NCBI RefSeq assembly: GCF_021347895.1 | Contig: NC_067126.1 | Coordinates: forward strand, 29,710,482-29,774,481 | Direction of reading: 5' to 3' | Source: Acanthochromis polyacanthus | Lineage: Eukaryota; Chordata; Actinopteri; Pomacentridae | Length of the DNA: 64,000 bases | Shown: piece by piece, positions 48,501 to 58,017 of the stretch | How positions within the stretch are numbered: the stretch's first letter is position 1 | Layout of the letters: every line of letters begins with the position of its first letter | The notes under the pieces: model-generated | What the model was told of the DNA's origin: nothing | Databases searched by the model: none | What the model saw: only the letters and a program-made list of their open reading frames with translations | Translations under genes and position numbers: made by a program

Positions 48501-51500
48501 AGAATTTAAGTGACACACTTTAAAAGACTCTCTTTGCCGTCACGCAGTTCAAAACAGCGACGAGTTGGAAAGGTTTTTCTTTAGCATTTTTTCCCAAAAC
48601 ATTTTAAAAAATTACAATTTGTATATTTTCAAAATGAATACAGCTAAATCACGTTAAAAAATAACATGTAATGCTGAAAATATTGGTCTTGAATCAGTGC
48701 TATCTGTAAATATTTTCAAGTTTAAGTTCAGTCACTGACCCACCTCATGTTTCCCTGATCAAATCACTGTTGTGGTGATCTTGGATGCCGTTAACCCTCG
48801 TGTCGTCCTGTGGGTCCGAGTGACTCGTTTTAAAGTGTGAAAATGTAGAAAAAAATGTATTTTCACAGTGAAACGTCTGATATCCACATTTTCAACATTT
48901 TTGGACAATTTTTGAACATTTTTTCGGTGAAAAAAAGAAATACTAAAAAAAAAAAATCTGAAGAACTTTGACAAGAAAATCAATCAAAATCCAGCGAATT
49001 TCACTGGATTTTGGTTTATTTTTTGTGAATGTTGTTAAAGAAAATATTGGAAGTTTTACTGATATATATGGAATCACTTTAGATATTTTTAGGATTTTTT
49101 TGGAAGATTTTTACTCATTTTTTGAAAATATTTACAAGAATTTTCTTGCCAAATTTGTTTTTTTTAAAAATTATTTTTAAATAGAACTTTTAAGGGAAAC
49201 GTTTACGAAATTATTGGAATTTTCTTCCTAAAGGTTTTACAAATTTTCAGAAATTTGGGGAATTTGTTTTGCTGAATTTTTGGATTTTTTTCAGACAAGA
49301 AAACAATATTTTTTGGTGCCTGTAAATGAGGACAACAGAAGGGTTAAGACGTGAAACAAAATGGGCCTGAACTAACCGCTCTGTGAGCTTATACTAATAG
49401 AAATACTTATATATGGCACCTTTAAACTCAGAAATACTTTGAGGCAAAGCCATGTTTTAACGGGCAGATACACTGGGTTAAATGCCATGTAAACAGATAC
49501 TAGGGTTGGGGGTCCAGTTCAATAATGTTCCCAGGACAATTTGGCAATTTTTGTCACATGTAAAGAACACACTATCAGCTATAAGTAGCATAAAAACTGT
49601 GTATGGAAACTTAATTCGTGGGTGAGCTTTTGGTTTCAGTTTTTGACATGTGAACTGATGTTATCAACACCTCTAAGTTGCTGTGACAACACTGTTCAGT
49701 ACACATTAGAGGTGTTTTTTTCACGCTGCTCTGACGTCCTGCTGTTGTCCCCAGTGGAGCACACGGCACACACATGGGACAGGGTTTTTTTTGTTTTTTT
49801 ACGATTTTGTTGTTTACTTGTTTCTGCTTTCTGTGTTTATGACACGAGGCGTATATAATTCGGAATATGTGTGCTATGAAGACGACACAAGTATAAACCA
49901 GGTCAATATATTGCAAGAGTGATGGATGATAGTGGAAGAGAAAGTTGCTCTGTACTTTATTAAAGATGACATTTGTAATATGAGTTCTGGGCTTCGTCAC
50001 CAAAATATATGATTTGCCCACTTCGCCAGAAGAAAGGCTCTGTGAGCTGTGCTGTAAAAGGTCAGGTTTCAGTGGCAGTAAAACCATTGTGGTCTGACTC
50101 TGGAGCCATATGGATGATCTGACCCTGCTCTCAATGGAAAATCCATTTTGAGCAGTTTGGTTGTGTGTGTGTGTTTTTTTTCTTCTTCTGTCGTGATCTC
50201 AGAGAGAGACTTTTGTTTTGTGTTGTATCACTGTTACTTTTGACCAAACTCAGCAGAGAAAAGGTTTATGGCTGTCGCATGCACACATTCCTACAGTTTT
50301 GTTTCCATAGAAACACTGAGTCCTGGGCAGGCGTGTATTTTAGAGTTACATAAGGCTTAGCCAGTAATACGACATACAATCTGATATGGGTATTCTCATC
50401 TGACTGGATTCCTATTTTTAGGAATAACAGAGTAACTGTAGAAAATTTTAAAATTAGGTTTGATTTTTTTTTCCTGCTGCTGCTATTTTAAGCAGTTTAA
50501 CTGTACTCTGCTAGGCGATTCTATGCGATCTTCTGCCTGACGTAGTGTTTCAGTTTATCTAACATAATGTTCAAGTCTCCATCAGAAGCTGAACTGTCTC
50601 GCGGCCTCACAGAAAGTCGAGGTGCACACTTCAGTATCATTGCTGTGTCTGTTATACCGTGTGCCATATGACTGTGGGCGTTGCAGAACAGCAGGTCTTT
50701 AGCAACACAATTGTATATGTGATGCAACAGCATCTATAATTATGCAATCGCTCCGGCATCAAGTCCTGAATAATTTATGGAAATTAAATGTATATTAATG
50801 ACCATGATTAAGTTGAGTGCCATTGTTAGTTTTTTAAGAATGGTACAGCTGATTAGACCATACACATCAGAGAGATTTCTTCATTTTGTGGGCTGAGTGG
50901 CTCGAGAGGAAGAGGAGGAGGAGGGGGAACAGGTTGAACGGGGATTCGAGCCCCGAGGCCTGCAGAGTTCAGGGCTTTCCAGAGAAAGCAGTCTTACAGC
51001 TCCTCCTACACCATCTGCAGGACCAATACAGCATTATTAATAGAAAAGATGAAGCTATTTGGGTCTTGTATATTACTGTTGCCTCAGGCACAGCTTCATT
51101 CGCTTGTTCTAGGGTTTTTTTCTTATGCACCAGTAAAGCTGGTATTGATGTTTTAGCAATGCATATGCAGTATGAATGTCCAGTTAGAACGGCGGCATTG
51201 AGAACTGCTCGATAAAGCAGGTACACATGACTTCTAGTAGTGGTTATGTGGCTGCTACAGAACCTAAACAGAGAGCGTTTCACAGCATGGTTTTCAGCCT
51301 GTTGATGGTGACTATGTTTTGGCTGGAGGCAGTTTAGCAGGCTCACTATGCAATAAGATTTTCATTCACGCTTAACTGTGAGTCGCTTTGGCCCTAAAGT
51401 TCTCTTTAGCTTTGCCCGCTTTATTCACTGCCGCACACTTCCATATGCCCAAAGGCTCCGGGACTTTGAAGCAATAGTGCAGAAGTAATACTTTGAATAC

Positions 51501-54060
51501 CCTAAGCACACTTGATGTTCAGTCTCTTGCACATCTGTGATTGTGTACAGAGCTGCTATCAGTGAATTATTTTATGACCTTGGGAATTGGGCGGAATCAC
51601 AGATGCCTCTGGTTTCGATGATGACATCCTGGCAATGAGCAGCAGTGTCTCACTGTGAATGAGCGCTTCCCTTATTTTGGACTCAAATGTCGCTGCTAGG
51701 ACAATATTAAGCTGGTGATTTAAACAAGTGATAATAACCAACTGCAGTCACCGATTTCTCAATGGATTTGAACAAGTTTTAGCATGACTGTTGCAGCATA
51801 TACATACATACATATGATGCTAACAATGCATTTTTGAATGTAAAAAATGCGTCCTCTTGCAATATGTTTTGTATTTGGTCACCTATTAAAATTGCAAAAT
51901 CGCACATGGTAAAATAGTCTATATATGAAATACCAAAAACACAGCTGTGAACAAACATAATAATGGAAACACGGTAGCATAGTTAAGGCTAAATGTCTTT
52001 GCCTATTACCTTTGCATAGCTAAGTCAATAAGAGGAGCATGCAATCAACATAATCTGATTATAGAATTTCTATGCCCACTTTGAGTAAGAAATGAAAACA
52101 GTTTTTTCAGCAGAATTTGAACTACGCTCGGATAAATCGGGCTTTTTGCTGTGAGCAGCTGAGTGTGATATAATGCACAGAGCGCAATGATAGCAGCTGC
52201 TGAATAATGGTGATGAGTAATCACTAATAAGCATCCAATAACTTTGCAATAAAAAGAATGTTTAATGTTGTGTAATTCAAACCTCATGGTTTCGCTAATT
52301 GCATTAATTTGTGTCTGAGGATGTGAAGGGACTTTTAAAGCAGAGATTTAACTCCCCATTGAGGGCGCATTTCTTCCACATGTATCACAGTCTGCTATCA
52401 TTTGCCGAATTTGCAAAGCGTGATTGTGAGTACACACATGAATAAAACCTGAAAACCTGGCACGTACTGAACAGGCTGCTTTGGTTTAATTTTTAATCTC
52501 CAGTTGACAGAATTTAACACTTTTACCCAAATTGTCACACTGGTTTTGGCTCAACAATGCAATGGAATGGATACTTAATGTACATTTTTGTGGGTTATTT
52601 TTGGAGTTAATTGGATTCCCTTCCTTGTGTCAGAGAAAGAAAGACATTTTGTTGTAAGCTAGACTTCCTGAAGCCTTTCCCTGCAGCCACTGTTCCTGTG
52701 AGTTTGCCTCTCCAGCTATGTCGATTATCTTAATCCTCTATCTTTTGTAGCTACTAGCCAAGCTTAAGGTGTGGACTGAACTGTTAAGTAGCATAAGAGG
52801 TGATGTGAGGAGGACCTGTTTTAGAAGTATTCTTCTTAGTGAAGGCTTTGACTTTTATCTGTTGCTTTCTTTACAGTGTATAGGTCAGCCTTTATCTTTT
52901 TATGTGGAAACTCCAATCAACAAAACAGAAGAGATTAAATGCTATGAAAATGATGTTGACATCAAATATATTCTATGAATACATAACAAATGTATTAGAA
53001 GTTTCTTTATAGATAAATTGGGGCTTTGATGATGAAATGTTTAGTCAGTCCTATAAAACACACAGAGCAAATAACTCAGCTATACTTTTAATTATTTGTC
53101 CAGTTAGGCTGCAGATGGTTCATAAACATCACGTTTAGAAAGCAAAAATCAATTAGGCTTTTTATTTAGGCAGCTGGCTCTGTAACATGTCTGTAAATGC
53201 TTATTCGCTCAGGCAGAGTTGTTTGCAATATTGTTTACTTTGTCATCTAAAAATGGCAAGAATCCTGTTGAATAACATATTATTGATTGTCATGGATGAG
53301 TGCCAAGCTCACAATTAAATCATGGCTCTTTCGTTTAATAGTAGAATCTTAAAACATTTATTCTTCATGCACTAGCCTGTGCCGTATGGGTCTGTGAGAA
53401 GCCTGTGACATTTAGTTTGTCGTAATTTGTGAAGCTCAAACTCACTCGTGCCTTTCTTTGACAGGGATGACCTGCCAAGCGAGGACGTCATACACCGAGG
53501 ACGAGGTTCTGTGGGGACACCGCTTCTTCCCGGTCATCTCCTTGGAGGAGGGTTTCTTTAAGGTGGACTACTCTCAGTTTCACGCCACATTCGAGGTGCC
53601 CACCCCCCCTTACAGCGTGAAGGAGCAGGAGGAGGCCCTGCTCCTCTCCTCGCCCCTCATGGCGCCGTCTCTCTGCAACAGCGGGGAGAAGAACAGCTCT
53701 CTGGACTGTCTGGAGACCCTGGAGGACAATGACAGCACCACCAAGCTGCCTACCAAGCTCCAGAAGATCACAGGGCGGGACGGTCTGCCCAAGAAGCTGC
53801 TGAGGATGAGCTCCACCACCTCAGAGATGACTTACAGCTTTGGAGACCTGCCCATGAAGTTGCAGCGAATCAGCTCCGTTCCTGGTGTCTCTGATGATAA
53901 GCAGGCTGGTAAGGCGGCCAAGATCAGCACAGAGCCCATCAGTAAGTCGGTGGCAGACTTACCCCCCAAGCTGCAGCGGTTGGCAGGGGGAGGAGGGGGC
54001 CGGATGGACGGACACCTGCCGCCTAAACTTAGAAAGATGAATTCAGATCGCTTTACATAA
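31189..54060 (+). CDS. kcnj3: GIRK1 / Kir3.1 potassium channel subunit, 496 residues
   Basis: G-protein-gated inward-rectifier subunit at the plasma membrane; it forms heteromers with GIRK2 or GIRK4 and is opened by G-beta-gamma and PIP2 in neurons and atrium. The coding exons 31189-31866, 32774-32990 and 53465-54060 join in frame to 496 residues (human about 501). Features: slide helix at residues 58-72; first membrane helix about 74-100; pore helix and GYG filter at 123-140; second helix about 151-176, with Asp165 matching the rectification-related Asp173 of the human protein. Phe129 matches human Phe137, the GIRK1-specific pore residue that makes it depend on partner subunits. The cytoplasmic immunoglobulin-like domain follows, then the long GIRK1-type tail with five LPxKL repeats and the terminal MNSDRFT. 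The proline/lysine stretch in the N-terminus is shorter than in mammals. Confidence 0.98.
31867..32773 (+). other. kcnj3: kcnj3 intron 1
   Basis: A 907-bp AT-rich intron with GTAAGT donor and an acceptor in 'tgcatctttag'. No other feature was recognised. Confidence 0.85.
32774..32990 (+). CDS. kcnj3: kcnj3 exon 2: cytoplasmic domain
   Basis: 217 nt in phase 0-1; acceptor ends 32773 and donor gtgagt starts 32991. It encodes [40 protein letters not shown] and [20 protein letters not shown] through IVETT, part of the C-terminal beta-sandwich that binds G-beta-gamma and lines the cytoplasmic pore. Nearly identical to mammalian GIRK1. Confidence 0.98.
34111..34139. repeat. (TG)14 microsatellite
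   Basis: Fourteen uninterrupted TG units in kcnj3 intron 2. A short (TGC)3(TGATGA)-type tract follows at 34171-34194. Confidence 0.95.
34510..34523. promoter_or_regulatory. X-box-like palindrome GTTTCCATGGCAAC
   Basis: One mismatch from the RFX X-box consensus (T for R at position 4). It lies in kcnj3 intron 2, about 3.3 kb after exon 1. Function is inferred only. Confidence 0.35.
37735..37880. repeat. Teleost dispersed repeat fragment ('CAGATTTGGATGAAATTTTC')
   Basis: The phrases 'gtctgtctgtgcacaacatt', 'acagatttggatgaaatttt' and 'attttggcagtgatgtggct' occur in a repeat common in fish genomes. Boundaries and class are uncertain. Confidence 0.5.
39150..39775 (+). mobile_element. hAT transposon relic with decayed BED zinc finger
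   Basis: The open frame 39475-39669 contains [20 protein letters not shown], then [10 protein letters not shown] and [15 protein letters not shown]. This matches the layout of the BED zinc finger at the N-terminus of hAT transposases (W-x-F, CxxC, then NL-x-x-H-L). The first zinc-binding His position reads Cys and the second is missing, so the finger is broken. Flanking repeated 'atatcgg' words ('gatattggcatataaatgta', 'tatcggtattggttgatatc') are typical of this fish element's non-coding ends. No DDE catalytic domain remains. Confidence 0.65.
42440..42560 (+). repeat. Retroelement tail fragment
   Basis: The phrase 'gaacggaaattcattgtacc' followed by 'gcaatgacaataaagcttct' and a TCTTATCTTATT tail resembles the 3' end of a fish retroelement or processed insertion. 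There is no ORF. Low certainty on class. Confidence 0.45.
44840..44853. promoter_or_regulatory. X-box-like word GTCACCATAGAAAC
   Basis: One mismatch (A for Y in the right half) from the X-box consensus, in kcnj3 intron 2. Confidence 0.25.
45437..45554. repeat. 118-bp TG/CA microsatellite
   Basis: A nearly pure GT tract with a few GTGC interruptions toward its right end. It produces the long His-Thr and Cys-Val ORFs seen on both strands, which are not genes. Such tracts can form Z-DNA and are highly polymorphic. Confidence 0.97.
48791..49347 (+). mobile_element. piggyBac-like MITE, copy 2
   Basis: A 557-bp A/T-rich element bounded by TTAA on both sides, starting TTAACCCTCGTGTCGTCCTG and ending GAGGACAACAGAAGGGTTAA. 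By hand the terminal 20 bases match as inverted repeats at 16 of 20 positions. The intact TTAA at each end fits a piggyBac-type target-site duplication. It is in the opposite orientation to copy 1 at 21160-21654, with about 27 kb between them. No transposase is encoded. Confidence 0.75.
50301..50314. promoter_or_regulatory. X-box-like palindrome GTTTCCATAGAAAC
   Basis: A near-symmetric word with two departures from the X-box consensus, in kcnj3 intron 2. Confidence 0.2.
51810..52053 (+). repeat. Inverted repeat left arm (kcnj3 intron 2)
   Basis: 244 bp beginning acatatgatgctaac and ending gcaatcaacataa. Its reverse complement recurs at 54581-54824 with the same length and no gaps. A hand alignment gave 27 mismatches (about 89% identity). 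Similarity stops sharply at both ends. The arm has no ORF and no terminal inverted repeats of its own, so it is not an obvious MITE. Confidence 0.85.
53465..54060 (+). CDS. kcnj3: kcnj3 exon 3: C-terminal cytoplasmic domain and tail
   Basis: 596 nt; acceptor tttctttgacag ends 53464, entering with the last two bases of a split Gly and ending in TAA. It encodes [40 protein letters not shown] and [20 protein letters not shown], then a low-complexity tail. The tail carries five spaced motifs: [36 protein letters not shown] and HLPPKLRKM. It ends NSDRFT as in mammals, with a Gly run (AGGGGGR) before the last repeat. The codons are GC-rich compared with the flanking intron. Confidence 0.98.
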
Positions 54061-54580
54061 AGCAGGCAACATATTTTAACTTATGCCATCTACTTTTATT
54101 TCCCTACCTGAAGTCCTTGTACAATTCCTAATTTATTAATGGACAATATTCTTATATTTAAAGAAATGTAGAATATGTGCACAAATACCTTATATAAAGT
54201 AGGGTGATGGAATTAAGCACATTTGTTCCTGGATGTAAGTGTACATGCTATGATGAAAGACCTCTGATTCTTTTTTCTTTTCTTTTTTTTTTTTTTACTT
54301 TTCTTTTTTAGGATGATGTACAATTAGCACAATCTGGCATGTAAGAAACAGCGCATGTAGAACAGAATCTCAATAATTTCTGGCATGACATTTATTGATA
54401 TATTATTTTACAAAAAGAATTTCATTAGTGAATTTACAGACAGTGGAAAAATTGCACAAAGCCATATGATTTACAACATGGAAAACCGACATTACATGGT
54501 TCTAATTTGTGGTGACGAAAGGCACATACATTTGTTTTGAGTTGATTGCTTTTGTTGTTTAATGTAAAATCGTGGCAATG

Positions 54581-54824
54581 TTACGTTGATTGCATGCTCC
54601 TCTTATTGACTTAGCTATACAAAGGTAATAGACAAAGATGTTTAGCCTTAACTATATTACCTTGTTTCCATTTTCATGTTTGTTCACAACTGTATTTTTG
54701 GTATTTCATATATAGACTATTTTACCATGTGCGATTTTATGACTTTATTAGGTGATCAAATACAGAATATGTTGCTAGATGATGCATTTTATACATTCAG
54801 AAATGCATCGTTAGCATCATATGT
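54581..54824 (-). repeat. Inverted repeat right arm (kcnj3 3' UTR)
   Basis: Reverse-complement partner of 51810-52053, 244 bp and about 89% identical by hand count. Together the arms enclose 2.5 kb containing the whole kcnj3 terminal coding exon. A transcript crossing both could fold into a long imperfect duplex. Confidence 0.85.
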
Positions 54825-55331
54825 CCTATCTGAACTGGGCACAATGCTATGCGACTTTCACTTGCTTATTGAAGTAACACTTAAGTTGAAAGATTCAACG
54901 CTTGTACTTGATAAGCACAAAACAATCGTTATATAATACCCTGTGATATTAGAAAGCATTTATGGGCATTTTGTCTTAAATTAACTGCTTAGAGCAGTAG
55001 TTTAGTACTGTGCAATCATTTTGTTTCATTATATAACAAAACACAATTTGCAGTAGGCCTTTGTGGTCGTATAAGACACTCCATTACAATTTCAACTTAG
55101 GTGTTACTGGTTAGATTTGGTGGGCCTGTAAGAAAACCATAACCTTTGTTTTAAGGGCCCATAATATCCCTCCTCTGTGATGAAAGCAATAATATTATAA
55201 TGACTATAATCTTTATATAGCCACAGGGTCTACCACAGCCCCATACTCATTCTGTTTACTGAATCCATGCCATGAAATCTGGTTTTCTCTAAATGCATCT
55301 AAGACATTGTATGATACCCAATTTCTTCAGG

Positions 55332-55337
55332 AATAAA
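55332..55337 (+). terminator. kcnj3: kcnj3 polyadenylation signal AATAAA
   Basis: First canonical hexamer (aggAATAAAgat) after the kcnj3 stop codon, about 1.27 kb downstream. Alternative later sites are possible. Confidence 0.45.
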
Positions 55338-55639
55338 GATCTAACGTAACTGTTTAGCATCTTCCTACTTTGACTAGATGTAACGCATGCTTTACCCTTT
55401 CAGTGAATGAATTACTGCCAGTGTGCATATCGCAGGGGGTGACAGATGAACATTTTGGGAAATACAGTGCTTTATTGCAGAGAGTGACATGAAAAGATTC
55501 CACTTTCAGACCTTGTTTTATTTAATTAATATCATGTCTCATTCGTTTAAGCTTTCTGTTTGTCCGTTAGTTTTAAGTGTAGGCCCATAAAAGCACACAT
55601 TTAAAGGCAAATTGCTGTTTTCATTTCTTTTTTCCGCCC

Positions 55640-55790
55640 CCTTGGACAGAACCAGGCTACCATTTTCCCATTTTCCAGTATCTCCACTAAGCTAACCAGC
55701 TGTTGGCTGTAGCTTTGTGTTTGCTGTGCAGATATACTGTTATCAGTGTCCTCCCAAAGCTAAAATCTATATAATGCTTTCTGGAAAGCA
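55640..55790. repeat. Teleost repeat fragment related to 22571-23060
   Basis: The words 'accaggctaccattttccca', 'aagctaaccagctgttggct' and 'gtagctttgtgtttgctgtg' correspond to the same percomorph repeat as the interrupted copy in the intergenic region, in the opposite sense. It is diverged and partial. Confidence 0.5.
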
Positions 55791-57980
55791 AACACTGCCT
55801 CTATAAACCGGACAATTCACGCAGCAATATCAGTTCTTACTTGATTTACAAATGATTCAGTGGAACATGCACATATAGGTTTTTAATCACTGCCAGGTTA
55901 AAAATAGCCATCTGTCTGCATTTCTGTGCTGAACTGATGCTGAACATGTGCCACAGCTGATAAGTGAACTACAACCCGTCACATATCTCTGAGGAAGAGA
56001 TGTGGATTATTTATGAGTTGATTTTTTTATTAATTGTTTTTTACAGTCAGTAGTACATTCTGCTGATTTTTTGTTGTTTTTTTTTTTTTACATGAAAGAC
56101 ATAACATTCATCATATTATTTTAGTACATTTCACTTCTTTATTGACAAAACATGCAGCCCTGCAAATTCATATTATCCATTTCTAATTCTGGACCAAAAA
56201 TAAGTCAGATAAAGGATCCCACATCGGCACAGACCCACTGTGAGAAGTCTTTTCTTCTGGCGCTTTTCATTGTTTTGACCATACCGTGTGTAATCACTGC
56301 TGCTGTTCATATCCCACAGTACACCCTTTTGTTGCTGTTAAATACGCTGTGTATAAGAAACTGTATTTCAAGAGACACCTTAAAGGACTTGTGAAGATGA
56401 AGCCGTTGCCATTATCGTAGGTATCACAGACAGTTGAGTTAATCCTGTCTTTATCCCCAGATAACCCTGTCTTGTGAATCTCTTCAGTAAACCCATGGGA
56501 TGAATGAGAATATCAAAACTGCTGATGGCATTATCCTCTGACTCTTTGGAGATGGGGTGCAAATTCCTTGAGGCTAACTTAAATCAGCACTTGTTCTGCC
56601 ATAAAACAATTGCCCTTTATCACCGTGGAGATCTTTGCTCCAGATGTCATTTTGTGTTTTGTTTTTTTAGTGATGGTGGTATTGGGGTTGTCTTCTGTCA
56701 TTGCTTCTCCTCATGAATAGCATGTAAATGGTAAAATAATTGACCTGAGTAGATTTGGAAGATGTGGGAGGACTGTAGTAGAAAGCAGCAAAAGGGTTAT
56801 TCAGAATCTTGTTAGCATTTCAGGGAAAAAAATGAAAGTTTTGATAATTTCCGTCATGATTTCTTGACAAATTTGACACAAACTCAACCTGTGGTAAAGA
56901 AAACAGCTGGCGCTACCTGACAATTACCGTTAACAAATGAAGCACAAATGTGCACTGAACTGTGAGTATTTGCTGTTTGCCTCGATAATTTCTACTGAAT
57001 CCAAATGCTTTCCCTAATTAGTGCACAGATGAATACATTGTCTTCTTGAGAAACAGTTTTCCGAGTTTGAAATGTGCAACCATAACTGCTATGTTGTTAA
57101 AAAGAAAAAAAAAGTGAAACTTGATTGAACATTCAAAGTTAAATATGGCGTGCTGCTGACTGTTGGACAATTCTCTCATTTTTTGTGCCATGTCATTATG
57201 TGCCAGCGTCAAGATGGGATGATATATGACACACCACATATGAAGACTGCTGCGACATAAGAGCTGACTGTTGATGGCTTTGCGCTGCATGACGCACTGC
57301 AAAACAACACATGTCCTCATACCACTATAGCGGTTTGCTGTGTTTCACTTTAGCTTAAAGTGGCTGGTGAACAATTTATTGCAACACACAAAAAAAATAT
57401 TTTAGAGGAAAAAACATGCCTTTCTACATGGCAAAAAACAACAAATTAAATAAAAAATTCAAGGCTTCAGGGTAATTAAAGAATTTAAATGAGATAATAT
57501 TATCAACTGTAAGTAAAGCAGAGGGGCTAATTGGTTTGGCCACAATTTTTGTTTGTGTTTTTTTATTTTTAATCATTTAGCCATTTCATTGCAATTATTA
57601 TTGATTTATTAATTATTATTCAGTCATTGAATAGGATATTTGCACATGTTAAAGCCACAAATAAAGGTGCAGTAAAAGTGATAGAATGTGGGATTTGTTT
57701 TAACCATCTCCATAACCAAGTGACACTGGTGGCTTTGCTCTATTTTATAGATTTTTGGGGAAGTTTTCACTTCAGCAACTTGTTTTGCCGTTACATTTAC
57801 AAAACATATTGGTTAATTGTCATCCTACACCTTATGAAACATCCAAAAGTGAACAATAACACATAAGTCTCTGCATTTCTTCCTAAACTATGTAACCTAA
57901 GCAGCCAACGTGATATAAGAATTAAATCATCATTTTTCCTTATTGTATTATTAAATACAAGAGGCTATTAGTTCTCACTG

Positions 57981-58017
57981 TAATATACTGTACCTACTAT
58001 GTGGGTACAGTATATTA
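57981..58017. repeat. Perfect 14-bp hairpin with 9-nt loop
   Basis: TAATATACTGTACC (57981-57994) and its exact reverse complement GGTACAGTATATTA (58004-58017) surround the loop tactatgtg. Pairing can extend outward with one wobble and one mismatch to about 57976 and 58022. Its nature is unknown. Confidence 0.8.

Larger units (their letters stand above)
32991..53464 (+). other. kcnj3: kcnj3 intron 2, 20.5 kb
   Basis: A single large intron with no supportable nested gene on either strand. Recognised contents are TG and GAT/TGC microsatellites near 34.1 kb, a dispersed repeat at 37.7 kb, a hAT relic at 39.2-39.8 kb, a retroelement tail at 42.5 kb, a 118-bp TG tract at 45.4 kb, a TTAA MITE at 48.8 kb and one arm of an inverted repeat at 51.8 kb. 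The rest is unassigned; parts near 33.2-33.9 and 52.1-52.3 kb look like possible conserved non-coding DNA. Confidence 0.8.
54061..55345 (+). other. kcnj3: kcnj3 3' UTR (probable)
   Basis: AT-rich sequence from the stop codon to the first canonical AATAAA at 55332-55337. It contains a T-rich run near 54,280-54,310 and the right arm of the inverted repeat (54581-54824). The ORF at 54676-54936 lies largely in that arm and looks like chance. Confidence 0.55.

Noticed and set aside
50889..50960. tRNA-like sequence with a TψC-type arm (cgggg-attcgag-ccccg) and a 'ggctgagtggc' D-arm-like word
   Set aside because: No 7-bp acceptor stem can be formed, the middle is a GGA-rich run with no anticodon stem, and there is no A-box/B-box spacing fit. 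At most a decayed tRNA-derived fragment.
54676..54936. 86-codon ORF after kcnj3
   Set aside because: It lies in the inverted-repeat arm within the 3' UTR. The matching arm at 51810-52053 does not preserve it as a gene-like frame.
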